Made by a program: the position numbers and the translations under genes. Shown piece by piece: positions 33,756 through 41,521 of a DNA stretch of 64,000 nt; within the stretch, counting starts at the first letter, position 1; each line of letters opens with the position of its first letter. This DNA is from Pseudomonas sp. LS1212 (GTDB taxonomy: Bacteria; Pseudomonadota; Gammaproteobacteria; Pseudomonadales; Pseudomonadaceae). Location of the stretch: assembly GCF_024741815.1 (NCBI RefSeq), contig NZ_CP102951.1, positions 4,974,001-5,038,000 on the forward strand, in the 5' to 3' direction. The notes under the pieces are model-generated. The model saw nothing but the letters and a program-made list of their open reading frames with translations, had not been told where the DNA came from and ran no database searches.

Positions 33756-34361
33756 ATGATCAAACGCAATCTGCTGGTAATGGGCCTTGCCGTATTACTC
33801 AGCGCCTGCGGTTTCCACCTGCGCGGCACCGGCACCACTGAACTTGCGATCAAGGAGCTGGACCTGAGCGCTCGCAACGCTTATGGCGAAACCGTGACCC
33901 AGCTTCGTCAAGTGCTCGAAAGCAGCGGTGTGAATGTCCATCCGGGCGCGCCGTACAAGCTGGTCCTGGTCAACGAGAGCGAAACCCAGCGCGCTGCCAG
34001 CTACGCCGGTTCCTCAGGCTCGGTCGAGTATCAGCTGAACAACGTTCTGAGCTATGAAATCCTTGGGCATAACAACGTGTCGTTGCTGAACGACAAACTG
34101 GAAGTCCAGAAGATCTACGTCCACGACAGCAACAACCTGGCCGGCTCCGACGAGGAAGCTTCGGAAATTCGCCGGGAAATGCGTCGTGAAACCGTGCAGC
34201 AGATGGTTCTGCGCCTGCAGTTGCTGAGCCCTGCACAGCTCGACCAGTTGCAGCAGGATGCCGACAATCGCGCCAAGGCCCGAGCCGACGCGATCGAAGC
34301 CGCTCGCCGCGCCCAGGAAGATCAGCCGCAGCAATCGCCATTGCAGCTGCCTATCAATTGA
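33756..34361 (+). CDS. lptE: LPS-assembly lipoprotein LptE
   Basis: The product is 201 residues, with a lipoprotein signal and lipobox LLSAC near residue 18, followed by the diagnostic GFHLRGTG. LptE plugs the LptD barrel in the outer membrane and helps deliver LPS. The C-terminus (EAARRAQEDQPQQSPLQLPIN) is a hydrophilic tail. It is placed between leuS and holA as in nearly all gammaproteobacteria. Confidence 0.95.
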   Translation: MIKRNLLVMGLAVLLSACGFHLRGTGTTELAIKELDLSARNAYGETVTQLRQVLESSGVNVHPGAPYKLVLVNESETQRAASYAGSSGSVEYQLNNVLSYEILGHNNVSLLNDKLEVQKIYVHDSNNLAGSDEEASEIRREMRRETVQQMVLRLQLLSPAQLDQLQQDADNRAKARADAIEAARRAQEDQPQQSPLQLPIN

Positions 34362-34368
34362 ATCGGCC

Positions 34369-34385
34369 GGGGCGCTGAGCGCCCC
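34369..34385 (+). terminator. Short GC hairpin between lptE and holA
   Basis: GGGGCGC-TGA-GCGCCCC is a perfect 7-base stem with a three-base loop, 8 bases after the lptE stop and without a T-run. It is likely an mRNA-stability hairpin. Confidence 0.35.
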
Positions 34386-34399
34386 GCCAGCCAACGACC

Positions 34400-35437
34400 A
34401 TGAAGCTCACACCAGCCCAACTCAACAAGCACCTGCAAGGCAGCCTCGCGCCGATCTATGTGGTCAGCGGCGATGATCCCCTGCTGTGCCAGGAAGCCGC
34501 GGACGCCATTCGGGCCGCCGCTCGCCAGCAAGGCTTTGACGAGCGGCAGGTCTTCAGTGCCGATGCCAGCTTCGATTGGGGAACCCTTCTGCAAGCCGGC
34601 GCCAGCCTTTCGCTGTTCGCGCAAAGACGCCTGCTGGAGCTGCGCCTGCCGTCGGGCAAGCCCGGTGACAAGGGCGCTGCGGCCTTGATCGAGTACTGTT
34701 CGCGCCCCGCCGAAGACACCTTGCTGCTGATCAGCCTGCCGAAGCTCGATGGCAGCGCGCAAAAAACCAAGTGGGGCAAGGCCCTGGTCGAAGGGGTACA
34801 GACCCAGTTCATCCAGATCTGGCCGGTCGACGCTGGCCAATTGCCCCAGTGGATTCGTCAGCGACTCTCCCAGGCCGGACTTGCCGCGCAACAGGATGCC
34901 GTCGAGCTGATCGCAGCGCGGGTCGAAGGCAACCTGTTGGCAGCCGCCCAGGAAATCGAAAAGCTCAAACTGCTGGCAGAAGACAATCAAATCACGGTTG
35001 AAACTGTTCAGGCCGCAGTGGCCGACAGTGCTCGATTCGATGTGTTTGGCCTGGTCGATGCGATTCTCAACGGCGAAGCTGCCCATGCCTTGCGCATGCT
35101 CGAAGGCCTGCGCGGCGAAGGCGTCGAACCGCCGGTGATCCTCTGGGCCCTGGCCCGCGAGCTGCGCGTGCTGGCCAGCCTGTCCCGGCAGTACAGCCAG
35201 GGCGTACCGCTGGATAAGGCCTTCAGCCAGGCCCGACCGCCGGTCTGGGACAAGCGCAAACCGCTGATGAGCAAAGCCCTGCAACGGCATTCGGCGTTGC
35301 GTTGGGGCCAATTGCTGCAGGATGCACAACGGATAGACGCCCAGATCAAGGGCCAGGCGGCGGGTTCGCCCTGGACCAGCCTGGCGCGGCTTTCGCTGTT
35401 GATGGCGGGGCAGCGGGTGGTGTTGCCTGCCGAGTAA
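34400..35437 (+). CDS. holA: DNA polymerase III delta subunit HolA
   Basis: This 345-residue clamp-loader subunit has the N-terminal YVVSGDDPLLCQEAADAIR, the LLELRLPSGKPGDKG region, and the C-terminal collar helices (LLQDAQRIDAQIKGQ). HolA opens the beta clamp ring. The ATG follows the lptE hairpin by 14 bases. A REP pair lies directly after the gene. Confidence 0.94.
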   Translation: MKLTPAQLNKHLQGSLAPIYVVSGDDPLLCQEAADAIRAAARQQGFDERQVFSADASFDWGTLLQAGASLSLFAQRRLLELRLPSGKPGDKGAAALIEYCSRPAEDTLLLISLPKLDGSAQKTKWGKALVEGVQTQFIQIWPVDAGQLPQWIRQRLSQAGLAAQQDAVELIAARVEGNLLAAAQEIEKLKLLAEDNQITVETVQAAVADSARFDVFGLVDAILNGEAAHALRMLEGLRGEGVEPPVILWALARELRVLASLSRQYSQGVPLDKAFSQARPPVWDKRKPLMSKALQRHSALRWGQLLQDAQRIDAQIKGQAAGSPWTSLARLSLLMAGQRVVLPAE

Positions 35438-35461
35438 GCTTTGTATTGCCTGATCCGGCCT

Positions 35462-35535
35462 CATCGCGGGCAAGCCCGCTCCCACAAGGACCGAGATTGA
35501 GCCCGAATCCTGTGGGAGCTGGCTTGCCAGCGATG
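35462..35535. repeat. Pair of inverted REP elements (GTGGGAGC type)
   Basis: CATCGCGGGCAAGCCCGC at the left and GTGGGAGCTGGCTTGCCAGC at the right form an imperfect inverted pair with about 26 bases between. The left copy is the GGGC variant of the family. It lies between holA and arfA, both plus strand. Confidence 0.88.
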
Positions 35536-35597
35536 AAGACAGCACGGACTCTCTGGTATGCTACCGCGCGATCAAAAACACCCCGGAGCATCAGATC

Positions 35598-35762
35598 ATG
35601 AGCAAAAAGCCATCCCCGCATGGCCCCAACAAGGCCAAATCCATCATCGCCCAGCCCCTGTTCCGCAGCCGCCAGGAACAACCGAAAAAGGGTAAAGGCA
35701 GCTACCGCCGCGAAGCCTTCCAGTCGAAAAACTGGGAGGCTTCTTACTTTTTGGCGGCATGA
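35598..35762 (+). CDS. arfA: Alternative ribosome-rescue factor ArfA
   Basis: This short gene has 54 codons. The product starts MSKKPSPHGPNKAKSII and carries the ArfA core LFRSRQEQPKKGKGSYRREA followed by NWEAS, which matches residues 20-55 of E. coli ArfA. ArfA enters the empty A site of ribosomes stalled on stop-less mRNAs and recruits RF2. A long hairpin followed by a T-rich run lies inside the last fifteen codons, so much of the transcript would lack a stop codon; this is the known logic by which trans-translation keeps ArfA low. The protein made when rescue fails would lack only the non-essential tail. Confidence 0.88.
   Translation: MSKKPSPHGPNKAKSIIAQPLFRSRQEQPKKGKGSYRREAFQSKNWEASYFLAA
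35712..35752 (+). terminator. Intrinsic terminator inside the arfA reading frame
   Basis: Arms 35712-35724 and 35731-35743 pair over 13 bases (one G-U) with the loop CGAAAA and are followed by TTACTTTTT. The arms encode the conserved EAFQ and WEAS codons. Termination at the T-run would occur three codons before the TGA and leave a stop-less mRNA. Confidence 0.8.
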
Positions 35763-35824
35763 AGCCTTGAACCAAGGCAGGCATGGTATGGTCACTACCT
35801 GACCTGTAATACCTGGACCTGTGC

Positions 35825-37138
35825 ATGCCCTTAAGTCTTTCTCATCGCTGGCAATTACGCCAACTGATCGCTGCCTCCAGCCTCATCCTCCTCGTCGCCT
35901 GCGCTGAAAAGCCCACGGCCGCCGACGCCCTGCCGCTGGTACCTGCCACGCCTGCTCCGGTGGTGCCCAGCACTGCACCCATCGATGCAGCCATCGAAAT
36001 CCAACCGACCCAGTCGTTCAGTGAATGGCAGGCCGGCTTTCGTCAGCAAGCCTTGCAGGCCGGCATTACCGCAAACACCTTCGACCGCGCCTTCGCCGGT
36101 GTCACACCGGACATCAGCGTAATCAAGGCCGACCGCAGCCAACCCGAGTTCGCCCGCCCAGTGTGGGAATACCTCGATGGCGCACTGTCGCCTGTACGCG
36201 TGCGCAAGGGCGAGGCGCTGCTCACCCAGTACGCGGACATCCTGCAAAGCATCGAACAGCGCTATGGCGTCGACCGCAGGGCCCTGGTGGCGGTTTGGGG
36301 AATGGAGAGCAACTTTGGCCAGTTCCAGGGCGACAAGTCGGTGATCCGCTCGCTGGCAACCCTGGCCTACGAAGGTCGCCGCCCGGCCTTCGCCCAAAGC
36401 CAACTGCTCGCTGCCCTGCAGATCCTGCAGAACGGCGACATCCAGCCCGAGAGCATGCTCGGTTCCTGGGCTGGCGCCATGGGCCAGACCCAATTCATCC
36501 CGACGACCTATAACACCCATGCGGTGGATTTCGACGGCGACGGTCGCCGCGACATCTGGAACAGCGCGGCCGATGCCCTGGCTTCGACCGCCCACTACCT
36601 GCAAAGCTCTGGCTGGCAGACTGGCCAACCCTGGGGGGTGGAAGCCCAGCTGGCGCCGAACTTCGATTACGCGCTGGCCGATGGCAGTATCCGTAAAAGC
36701 GTGGCCGAATGGCTGCAGCTGGGCGTGAAACTACCAGCTGGCACCAGCCTGCCAGCAGGTGCCGAGCAGCTGTCCGCCGCCCTGCTGCTGCCCGCAGGCC
36801 ACCGCGGCCCGGCATTCCTGCTGTTTGACAACTTCCAGGCGATCTTGAAGTACAACAACTCATCGTCCTACGCGCTGGCCGTCAACCTGCTATCGGAGCG
36901 CCTCACGGGTTCGGGATACATTCGCGGCGAGTGGCCGAAGGATGATATGCCGCTGAGCCGTACGGAGCGCATCGAACTGCAGACCCTGCTCAGCGCCAAC
37001 AATTATGACGCCGGCAACCCCGATGGCATCATCGGCGCCAGTACGCGCAAGGCGATCCGTGCCGCCCAGCAAAGCCTGGGCTGGCCGGCCGATGGCTACC
37101 CAACCCACAAACTGCTCGAAAGCCTGCGCAACCGCTGA
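35825..37138 (+). CDS. MltB-family lytic murein transglycosylase with peptidoglycan-binding domain (SltB3-like)
   Basis: The lipoprotein has 437 residues; signal and lipobox LLVAC end near residue 27. The SLT_2/MltB catalytic domain spans about 60-350, with the catalytic Glu in VAVWGMESNFGQFQG and the family motifs GSWAGAMGQTQFIPTTY and HAVDFDGDGRRDIW. A C-terminal peptidoglycan-binding_1 domain (NYDAGNPDGIIGASTRKAIR) completes it. It cleaves glycan strands to 1,6-anhydro ends at the outer membrane. The arrangement next to lipA matches the SltB3 locus of P. aeruginosa as I remember it. It converges on lipA. Confidence 0.9.
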   Translation: MPLSLSHRWQLRQLIAASSLILLVACAEKPTAADALPLVPATPAPVVPSTAPIDAAIEIQPTQSFSEWQAGFRQQALQAGITANTFDRAFAGVTPDISVIKADRSQPEFARPVWEYLDGALSPVRVRKGEALLTQYADILQSIEQRYGVDRRALVAVWGMESNFGQFQGDKSVIRSLATLAYEGRRPAFAQSQLLAALQILQNGDIQPESMLGSWAGAMGQTQFIPTTYNTHAVDFDGDGRRDIWNSAADALASTAHYLQSSGWQTGQPWGVEAQLAPNFDYALADGSIRKSVAEWLQLGVKLPAGTSLPAGAEQLSAALLLPAGHRGPAFLLFDNFQAILKYNNSSSYALAVNLLSERLTGSGYIRGEWPKDDMPLSRTERIELQTLLSANNYDAGNPDGIIGASTRKAIRAAQQSLGWPADGYPTHKLLESLRNR

Positions 37139-37152
37139 CAGGCCCGCCGCAG

Positions 37153-37198
37153 AAACAAAACGACCGGCTCGCACCGCCAGAGGCAGTGGGCCGGTCGC
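37153..37198 (-). terminator. Terminator of the lipA operon (minus strand)
   Basis: On the minus strand GCGACCGGC and GCCGGTCG pair around a roughly 20-base loop and are followed by TTTTGTTT. On the plus strand the same hairpin could end the transglycosylase transcript but lacks the T-run. Confidence 0.65.
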
Positions 37199-37213
37199 TT
37201 CACAACGCCAGGA

Positions 37214-38248
37214 TCAGAGCTTGATCCTGGCCTCGTGCGCCTGCTGGTCGGCATGGTACGAAGAACGTACCAGAGGACCGGAGGCGACGTTCTTGAAGCC
37301 CATCTTGTAGCCTTCCTCGGCAAACCAGGCAAAGGTATCCGGGTGCACGAAGCGCTGCACCGGCAGGTGGCTGCGCGAAGGCTGCAGGTACTGGCCCAGG
37401 GTCAGCATGTCGATGTTGTGCTCGCGCATGCGCTGCATCACCTCGATGACTTCCTCGTCCGTTTCGCCCAGGCCCAGCATCAAGCCGGACTTGGTCGGCA
37501 CGTGAGGCACCAGCTCCTTGAATTTCTGCAACAGGGTCAGCGACCACTGGTAGTCCGAACCCGGGCGCGCAGCCTTGTACAGGCGCGGCACGGTTTCCAG
37601 GTTGTGGTTGAAGACATCCGGCGGCTCTTGCGCGGTGATGGCCAGCGCAACGTCCATGCGGCCACGGTAGTCCGGGACCAGTGTCTCGAGCTGAACGCCA
37701 GGCGACAACAGGCGAATCTCGCGCAGGCAGTCGGCAAAGTGCTGGGCACCGCCGTCACGCAGGTCGTCGCGGTCCACCGAGGTGATGACCACGTACTTCA
37801 GGCGCAGGTCGGCAATGGCCACGGCGAGGTTCTTCGGCTCATCGACGTCCAGGGGTTTTGGACGGCCATGGCCAACGTCGCAGAACGGGCAGCGACGGGT
37901 GCAGATGTCACCCATGATCATGAAGGTCGCGGTACCGCCCGAGAAGCACTCGCCCAGGTTCGGGCAGGAGGCTTCTTCGCAAACGCTGTGCAGCTTGTGC
38001 TTGCGCAGCAGTTGCTTGATACGGTCGACTTCCGGCGAAACCGGGATGCGCACGCGAATCCAGTCGGGCTTCTTGGGCAGCTCTTCGGTCGGGATGATCT
38101 TGACCGGGATGCGAGCGACCTTTTCGGCGCCGCGCAGTTTCACGCCAGCTTCTACCTTCGGACGGGCCTCGCCAGGTCGGGCCGCGCGCTCAGGCGTCGG
38201 GATCACGGTTTGCACGGCGTCTTGCACCGCTTCATGCGCAGTAGTCAT
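37214..38248 (-). CDS. lipA: Lipoyl synthase LipA
   Basis: The 344-residue radical-SAM enzyme has the auxiliary cluster motif CEEASCPNLGEC near residue 88 and the SAM cluster CTRRCPFCDV near residue 118, plus the terminal sulphur-donor serine region SSYHAD. It inserts two sulphurs into octanoyl groups on the E2 and GcvH domains. It is the last gene of the minus-strand cluster and lies two bases after lipB. The basic N-terminal extension of about 45 residues is usual in Pseudomonas. Confidence 0.96.
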   Translation of the reverse strand: MTTAHEAVQDAVQTVIPTPERAARPGEARPKVEAGVKLRGAEKVARIPVKIIPTEELPKKPDWIRVRIPVSPEVDRIKQLLRKHKLHSVCEEASCPNLGECFSGGTATFMIMGDICTRRCPFCDVGHGRPKPLDVDEPKNLAVAIADLRLKYVVITSVDRDDLRDGGAQHFADCLREIRLLSPGVQLETLVPDYRGRMDVALAITAQEPPDVFNHNLETVPRLYKAARPGSDYQWSLTLLQKFKELVPHVPTKSGLMLGLGETDEEVIEVMQRMREHNIDMLTLGQYLQPSRSHLPVQRFVHPDTFAWFAEEGYKMGFKNVASGPLVRSSYHADQQAHEARIKL

Positions 38249-38250
38249 AT

Positions 38251-38895
38251 TCAGTCGATTCCGCCCGTAAGGGTCGTCTGCTCAGCATAGTCGAGGTGTT
38301 TGACGAGCTGCGCACGCAGCCGGGCACTTACCTCGGCAAATTCAATCGGCCCTGCATGGTCGCGCAGCTGGGTCATCGCCAGCCCCGCATAACCGCAGGG
38401 ATTAATCCGCTGGAATGGCGCCAGGTCCATATCCACGTTCAAGGCCAACCCATGGAAGGAGCAGCCGTTACGAATCCGCAAGCCGAGGGAAGCGATTTTC
38501 GCTCCGTCGACGTAGACCCCGGGGGCGTCCGCCTTGGCGGCCGCCTCGACGCCGTAACTGGCCAGCAGGTCGATCAGGCTGCGCTCGATCCGGCTGACCA
38601 GATCGCGCACGCCAAAACCAAGCCGGCGAACATCCAGCAACAGGTAGGCAACCAACTGGCCGGGGCCATGATAAGTCACCTGCCCGCCACGATCGACCTG
38701 AACCACCGGAATATCGCCCGGCAGCAGCAGGTGTTCAGCCTTGCCGGCCTGCCCCTGGGTGAACACCGCCGGATGCTGGACCAGCCAGATCTCGTCGGCG
38801 GTCTGCGGGCCCCGCTCGTCGGTAAACCGACGCATGGCCTGCCAGACTGGCTCATAGGCCATCAGGCCAAGTTCGCGAAAGCCCAGGCCCGGCAT
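38251..38895 (-). CDS. lipB: Octanoyltransferase LipB
   Basis: The protein has 214 residues. The catalytic Lys in GAKIASLGLRIRNGCSFHG and the catalytic Cys in RINPCGYAGLAMTQL match LipB, which transfers octanoate from ACP to lipoyl domains. The substrate-binding GGQVTYHGPGQLVAYLLLD is intact. Its start codon shares one base with the stop of the upstream DUF493 gene (TAATG), implying translational coupling. Confidence 0.95.
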   Translation of the reverse strand: MPGLGFRELGLMAYEPVWQAMRRFTDERGPQTADEIWLVQHPAVFTQGQAGKAEHLLLPGDIPVVQVDRGGQVTYHGPGQLVAYLLLDVRRLGFGVRDLVSRIERSLIDLLASYGVEAAAKADAPGVYVDGAKIASLGLRIRNGCSFHGLALNVDMDLAPFQRINPCGYAGLAMTQLRDHAGPIEFAEVSARLRAQLVKHLDYAEQTTLTGGID

Positions 38896-39170
38896 TACAG
38901 CACCATGTGCACGATACCGGTAGCGCGCAGGGCACTATTGATATTGCGCAATTGGTCTTCGTCGGTGGCAATGATATGCAGCTGTACCGTGGTGTACTTG
39001 CCGTTGCTGCTTTGCCGCTCGGCCAGGGACTTGATGTCCAGCTTTGCGTACTTGGCAAGAATTTCGATCACAGTGTCCTTGAAGCCGACAACGGTGTCGC
39101 CGATCACCTTGATCGGGTAGTCATCGACGGGAAATTCGATCTTGTGCGACTTAACGTCAGAGTCTGTCAT
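38895..39170 (-). CDS. ybeD: DUF493 (YbeD) protein
   Basis: The 91-residue protein with an ACT-like fold runs from the acidic start MTDSDVKSHKIEFPVDDYPI to HIIATDEDQLRNINSALRA. YbeD is conserved next to lipB/dacA in proteobacteria and is thought to have an allosteric or regulatory role in lipoate or envelope metabolism. The ATG at 39170 begins the conserved part; the longer frame upstream is not conserved. It is coupled to lipB by a TAATG overlap. Confidence 0.9.
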   Translation of the reverse strand: MTDSDVKSHKIEFPVDDYPIKVIGDTVVGFKDTVIEILAKYAKLDIKSLAERQSSNGKYTTVQLHIIATDEDQLRNINSALRATGIVHMVL

Positions 39171-39246
39171 GGCAGTAACCGCCTCATGAGCCATGGCGAC
39201 GGGCATGCCCTGCGTCCGGTCCGGCGCGGGGCATGCAGGTCGACAA

Positions 39247-40407
39247 TCAGTTGAACAAGCCGTAGAAGAATAGACGAATGCTATCCCACACGCGGCGCAA
39301 GAAACCACCTTCCTCGACAGCGTCGAGGGCAATCAGGTCGGCGCTGTGCACAACCTTGTCATCGAGTTTGACCTCAACTTTACCGATAACATCACCCTTG
39401 GCGATCGGCGCGATCAGTTGCGGGCTCATGGTCATGCTGGCGGCCAGCTTTTTCAATTGGCCTTTAGGCAACGTCATGCTCAGGTCTTCGGCCAGGCCGG
39501 CCTTGATCTGACGTGCATCGCCCTTCCAGACTGGCGCCTGGGCCAGCTCGGTACCCTTCTGATAGAAGGTCTGGGTTTCGAAGAAGCGGAAACCGTAGGT
39601 CAGCAGCTTCTGGGTTTCGGCGGCACGAGCCTGTTCGCTGTTGGTGCCGAACACCACGGCGATCAGACGCATGCCGTCACGCACGGCCGAGGAGACCATG
39701 CAAAAGCCGGCTTCGTCGGTGTGGCCGGTTTTCAGGCCATCGACGGTCTTGTCGCGCCACAGCAGCAGATTGCGGTTAGGCTGCTTGATGCCGTTCCATA
39801 AGAACTCCTTTTGCGAGTAGATCGCGTAATGTACCGGATCTTCATGGATGATCGCCCGCGCCAGCACCGACATGTCGTGCGCCGAGGAGTAGTGCTCCGG
39901 GTTAGGCAGGCCGGTGGCGTTCATGAAGTGGCTGTTGGACATGCCGATTTTTTCGGCCGTCTTGTTCATCATGTCGGCAAAACCGTCTTCGCTGCCGGCG
40001 ATGTGCTCGGCGATCGCGACGCTGGCATCGTTGCCGGACTGGATGATGATGCCGTGCAGCAAATCGCTGACACTCACTTGCGTGCCGACCTTGATGAACA
40101 TGCGCGAACCACCGGTGCGCCAGGCGTGCTCGCTGACCGTTACCGGGTCGTTTTCGCCGATCTGGCCGCGACGGATTTCCAGGGTCGCGATGTAGGCCGT
40201 CATCAGCTTGGTCAGGCTGGCTGGCGGCAGACGCTGGTCGCCGTTGTTTTCAACCAGGATATTGCCGCTCGAGGCTTCCATGAGCACATAAGACTTGGCA
40301 GCGAGTTGCGGCGCAGCCGGCATCATTTGCTCTGCCGCCCAGGCGGCAGGGGTGATCATCAGCGGAACAAGCAGGCTCAGGCGTTTGGCAAAGGTGGTGA
40401 TGTTCAT
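39247..40407 (-). CDS. dacC: D-alanyl-D-alanine carboxypeptidase (PBP5/6 type)
   Basis: The protein has 386 residues with a signal peptide ending near LMITPAAWAAEQ. Serine-protease-like PBP motifs are present: SxxK in PPASLTKLMTAY, SxN in IIQSGNDAS and KTG in GLKTGHTDEAG. A C-terminal beta domain precedes the amphipathic anchor helix WDSIRLFFYGLFN, which fixes it to the outer face of the inner membrane. It trims the terminal D-Ala of pentapeptides. A double hairpin separates it from rlpA upstream, so it probably has its own promoter. Confidence 0.95.
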   Translation of the reverse strand: MNITTFAKRLSLLVPLMITPAAWAAEQMMPAAPQLAAKSYVLMEASSGNILVENNGDQRLPPASLTKLMTAYIATLEIRRGQIGENDPVTVSEHAWRTGGSRMFIKVGTQVSVSDLLHGIIIQSGNDASVAIAEHIAGSEDGFADMMNKTAEKIGMSNSHFMNATGLPNPEHYSSAHDMSVLARAIIHEDPVHYAIYSQKEFLWNGIKQPNRNLLLWRDKTVDGLKTGHTDEAGFCMVSSAVRDGMRLIAVVFGTNSEQARAAETQKLLTYGFRFFETQTFYQKGTELAQAPVWKGDARQIKAGLAEDLSMTLPKGQLKKLAASMTMSPQLIAPIAKGDVIGKVEVKLDDKVVHSADLIALDAVEEGGFLRRVWDSIRLFFYGLFN

Positions 40408-40459
40408 CCGTCTCTCGAAATTGCTAATGGGCACATGCCCTCGCGGGCAAAACGTGTTT

Positions 40460-40510
40460 CCAGGCCCTGGGGCCTGGCGGGCAAAACAGCCATTGTACAG
40501 GCTGTTTTGC
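40460..40510 (-). terminator. Double hairpin between rlpA and dacC
   Basis: On the minus strand GCAAAACAGCC pairs with GGCTGTTTTGC (11 bases, 8-base loop) directly after the rlpA stop, and a second stem CCAGGCCC/GGGCCTGG follows. The first has T-rich sequence in its 3' arm. The pair suggests transcription from rlpA is reduced here. Confidence 0.55.
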
Positions 40511-40519
40511 AATTGGGTG

Positions 40520-41521
40520 TCAGTCTGCCGTCACTACGCTCGGCTGGCCGAGGTTGGCCAGGCGTACGCTGTTCTGCACTTGCTGGGCTTCGCCCTGGCT
40601 GTCGATCGGCCCCAGCCGGACCCGATGCAGCGTCTGCTGGTTGCGCACGATCGAGCTGATGAAGACCGGTGCACTGACCATCGTGCTCAACTTCGACCGC
40701 AACAGCTCGGCAGCGTCGGGGTTGGCGAACGCGCCCACCTGCAGATACAGACCAGCGGCCTGGGCCGACGCGTTGCTGTTCGCCTTGACCTGTACCGGCA
40801 GTACGGCCGCGGCATGCTGCTGCGGCGGTGGCGTCCACTGCTCGACGGTACCGGTGGAGGCCGTCAGCGCCGGTTTGGCCTGGGCAACCTGCGGTTGGTT
40901 GAGCATCAGCGGTGCCGGACGGCCCTTCTGTGCCCACCACTGCTGCGGGTCGATGCCTTCGACCTTGACCCGGGCCGTACCGGTCTCGGCGTAACCGAGT
41001 TTCTTGGCCGCGGCATAGGACAAATCGATAATGCGATCGGAATAGAACGGCCCCCGGTCATTGACCCGCAGAATCACGCTCTTGTTGTTGTCCAGGTTGG
41101 TCACCCGTACGTAGCTGGGCAAAGGCAGCGTCTTGTGCGCGGCACTCATCCCATAGAGATCATAGACCTCGCCATTGGCAGTGTTCTGCCCGTGAAACTT
41201 GGTGCCGTACCAGGACGCGGTACCCGAAGCGACATAGTTTCGGGAATCGGGAATCGGAAAGTAGGTCTTGCCCAATACCGTATAGGGGTTGGCCTTGTAG
41301 GGGCCGGTGTGCTGGGTTGGCACGGCGTCGGGAATGCGCGAGACATCCACGTCCCACCACGGCGCACCGTCTTTATGTGCCCGGTTGATGTCCAGCACGG
41401 GCTTGGCGCGGACCGGCGTGGCCTGCTGCTGCGGGCGACTGGTAGAGCAACTGGCCACCATCAGGGCCAGCGTTGCGCAGGTCAGCAGCTTCAACGGTGT
41501 GCGACTCGGCAGTGCCCGCAT
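40520..41521 (-). CDS. rlpA: Septal ring lytic transglycosylase RlpA
   Basis: The lipoprotein has 333 residues (lipobox VASC near residue 25). A double-psi beta-barrel domain (about 100-195) has the catalytic-type residues GTASWYGTKFHGQNTANGEVY and ILRVNDRGPF, and a C-terminal SPOR domain (about 255-330; YLQVGAFANPDAAELLRSKL) binds denuded glycan at the division site. RlpA cleaves peptide-free glycan strands in P. aeruginosa. The start codon shares one base with the stop of mltB (TAATG). Confidence 0.94.
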   Translation of the reverse strand: MRALPSRTPLKLLTCATLALMVASCSTSRPQQQATPVRAKPVLDINRAHKDGAPWWDVDVSRIPDAVPTQHTGPYKANPYTVLGKTYFPIPDSRNYVASGTASWYGTKFHGQNTANGEVYDLYGMSAAHKTLPLPSYVRVTNLDNNKSVILRVNDRGPFYSDRIIDLSYAAAKKLGYAETGTARVKVEGIDPQQWWAQKGRPAPLMLNQPQVAQAKPALTASTGTVEQWTPPPQQHAAAVLPVQVKANSNASAQAAGLYLQVGAFANPDAAELLRSKLSTMVSAPVFISSIVRNQQTLHRVRLGPIDSQGEAQQVQNSVRLANLGQPSVVTAD

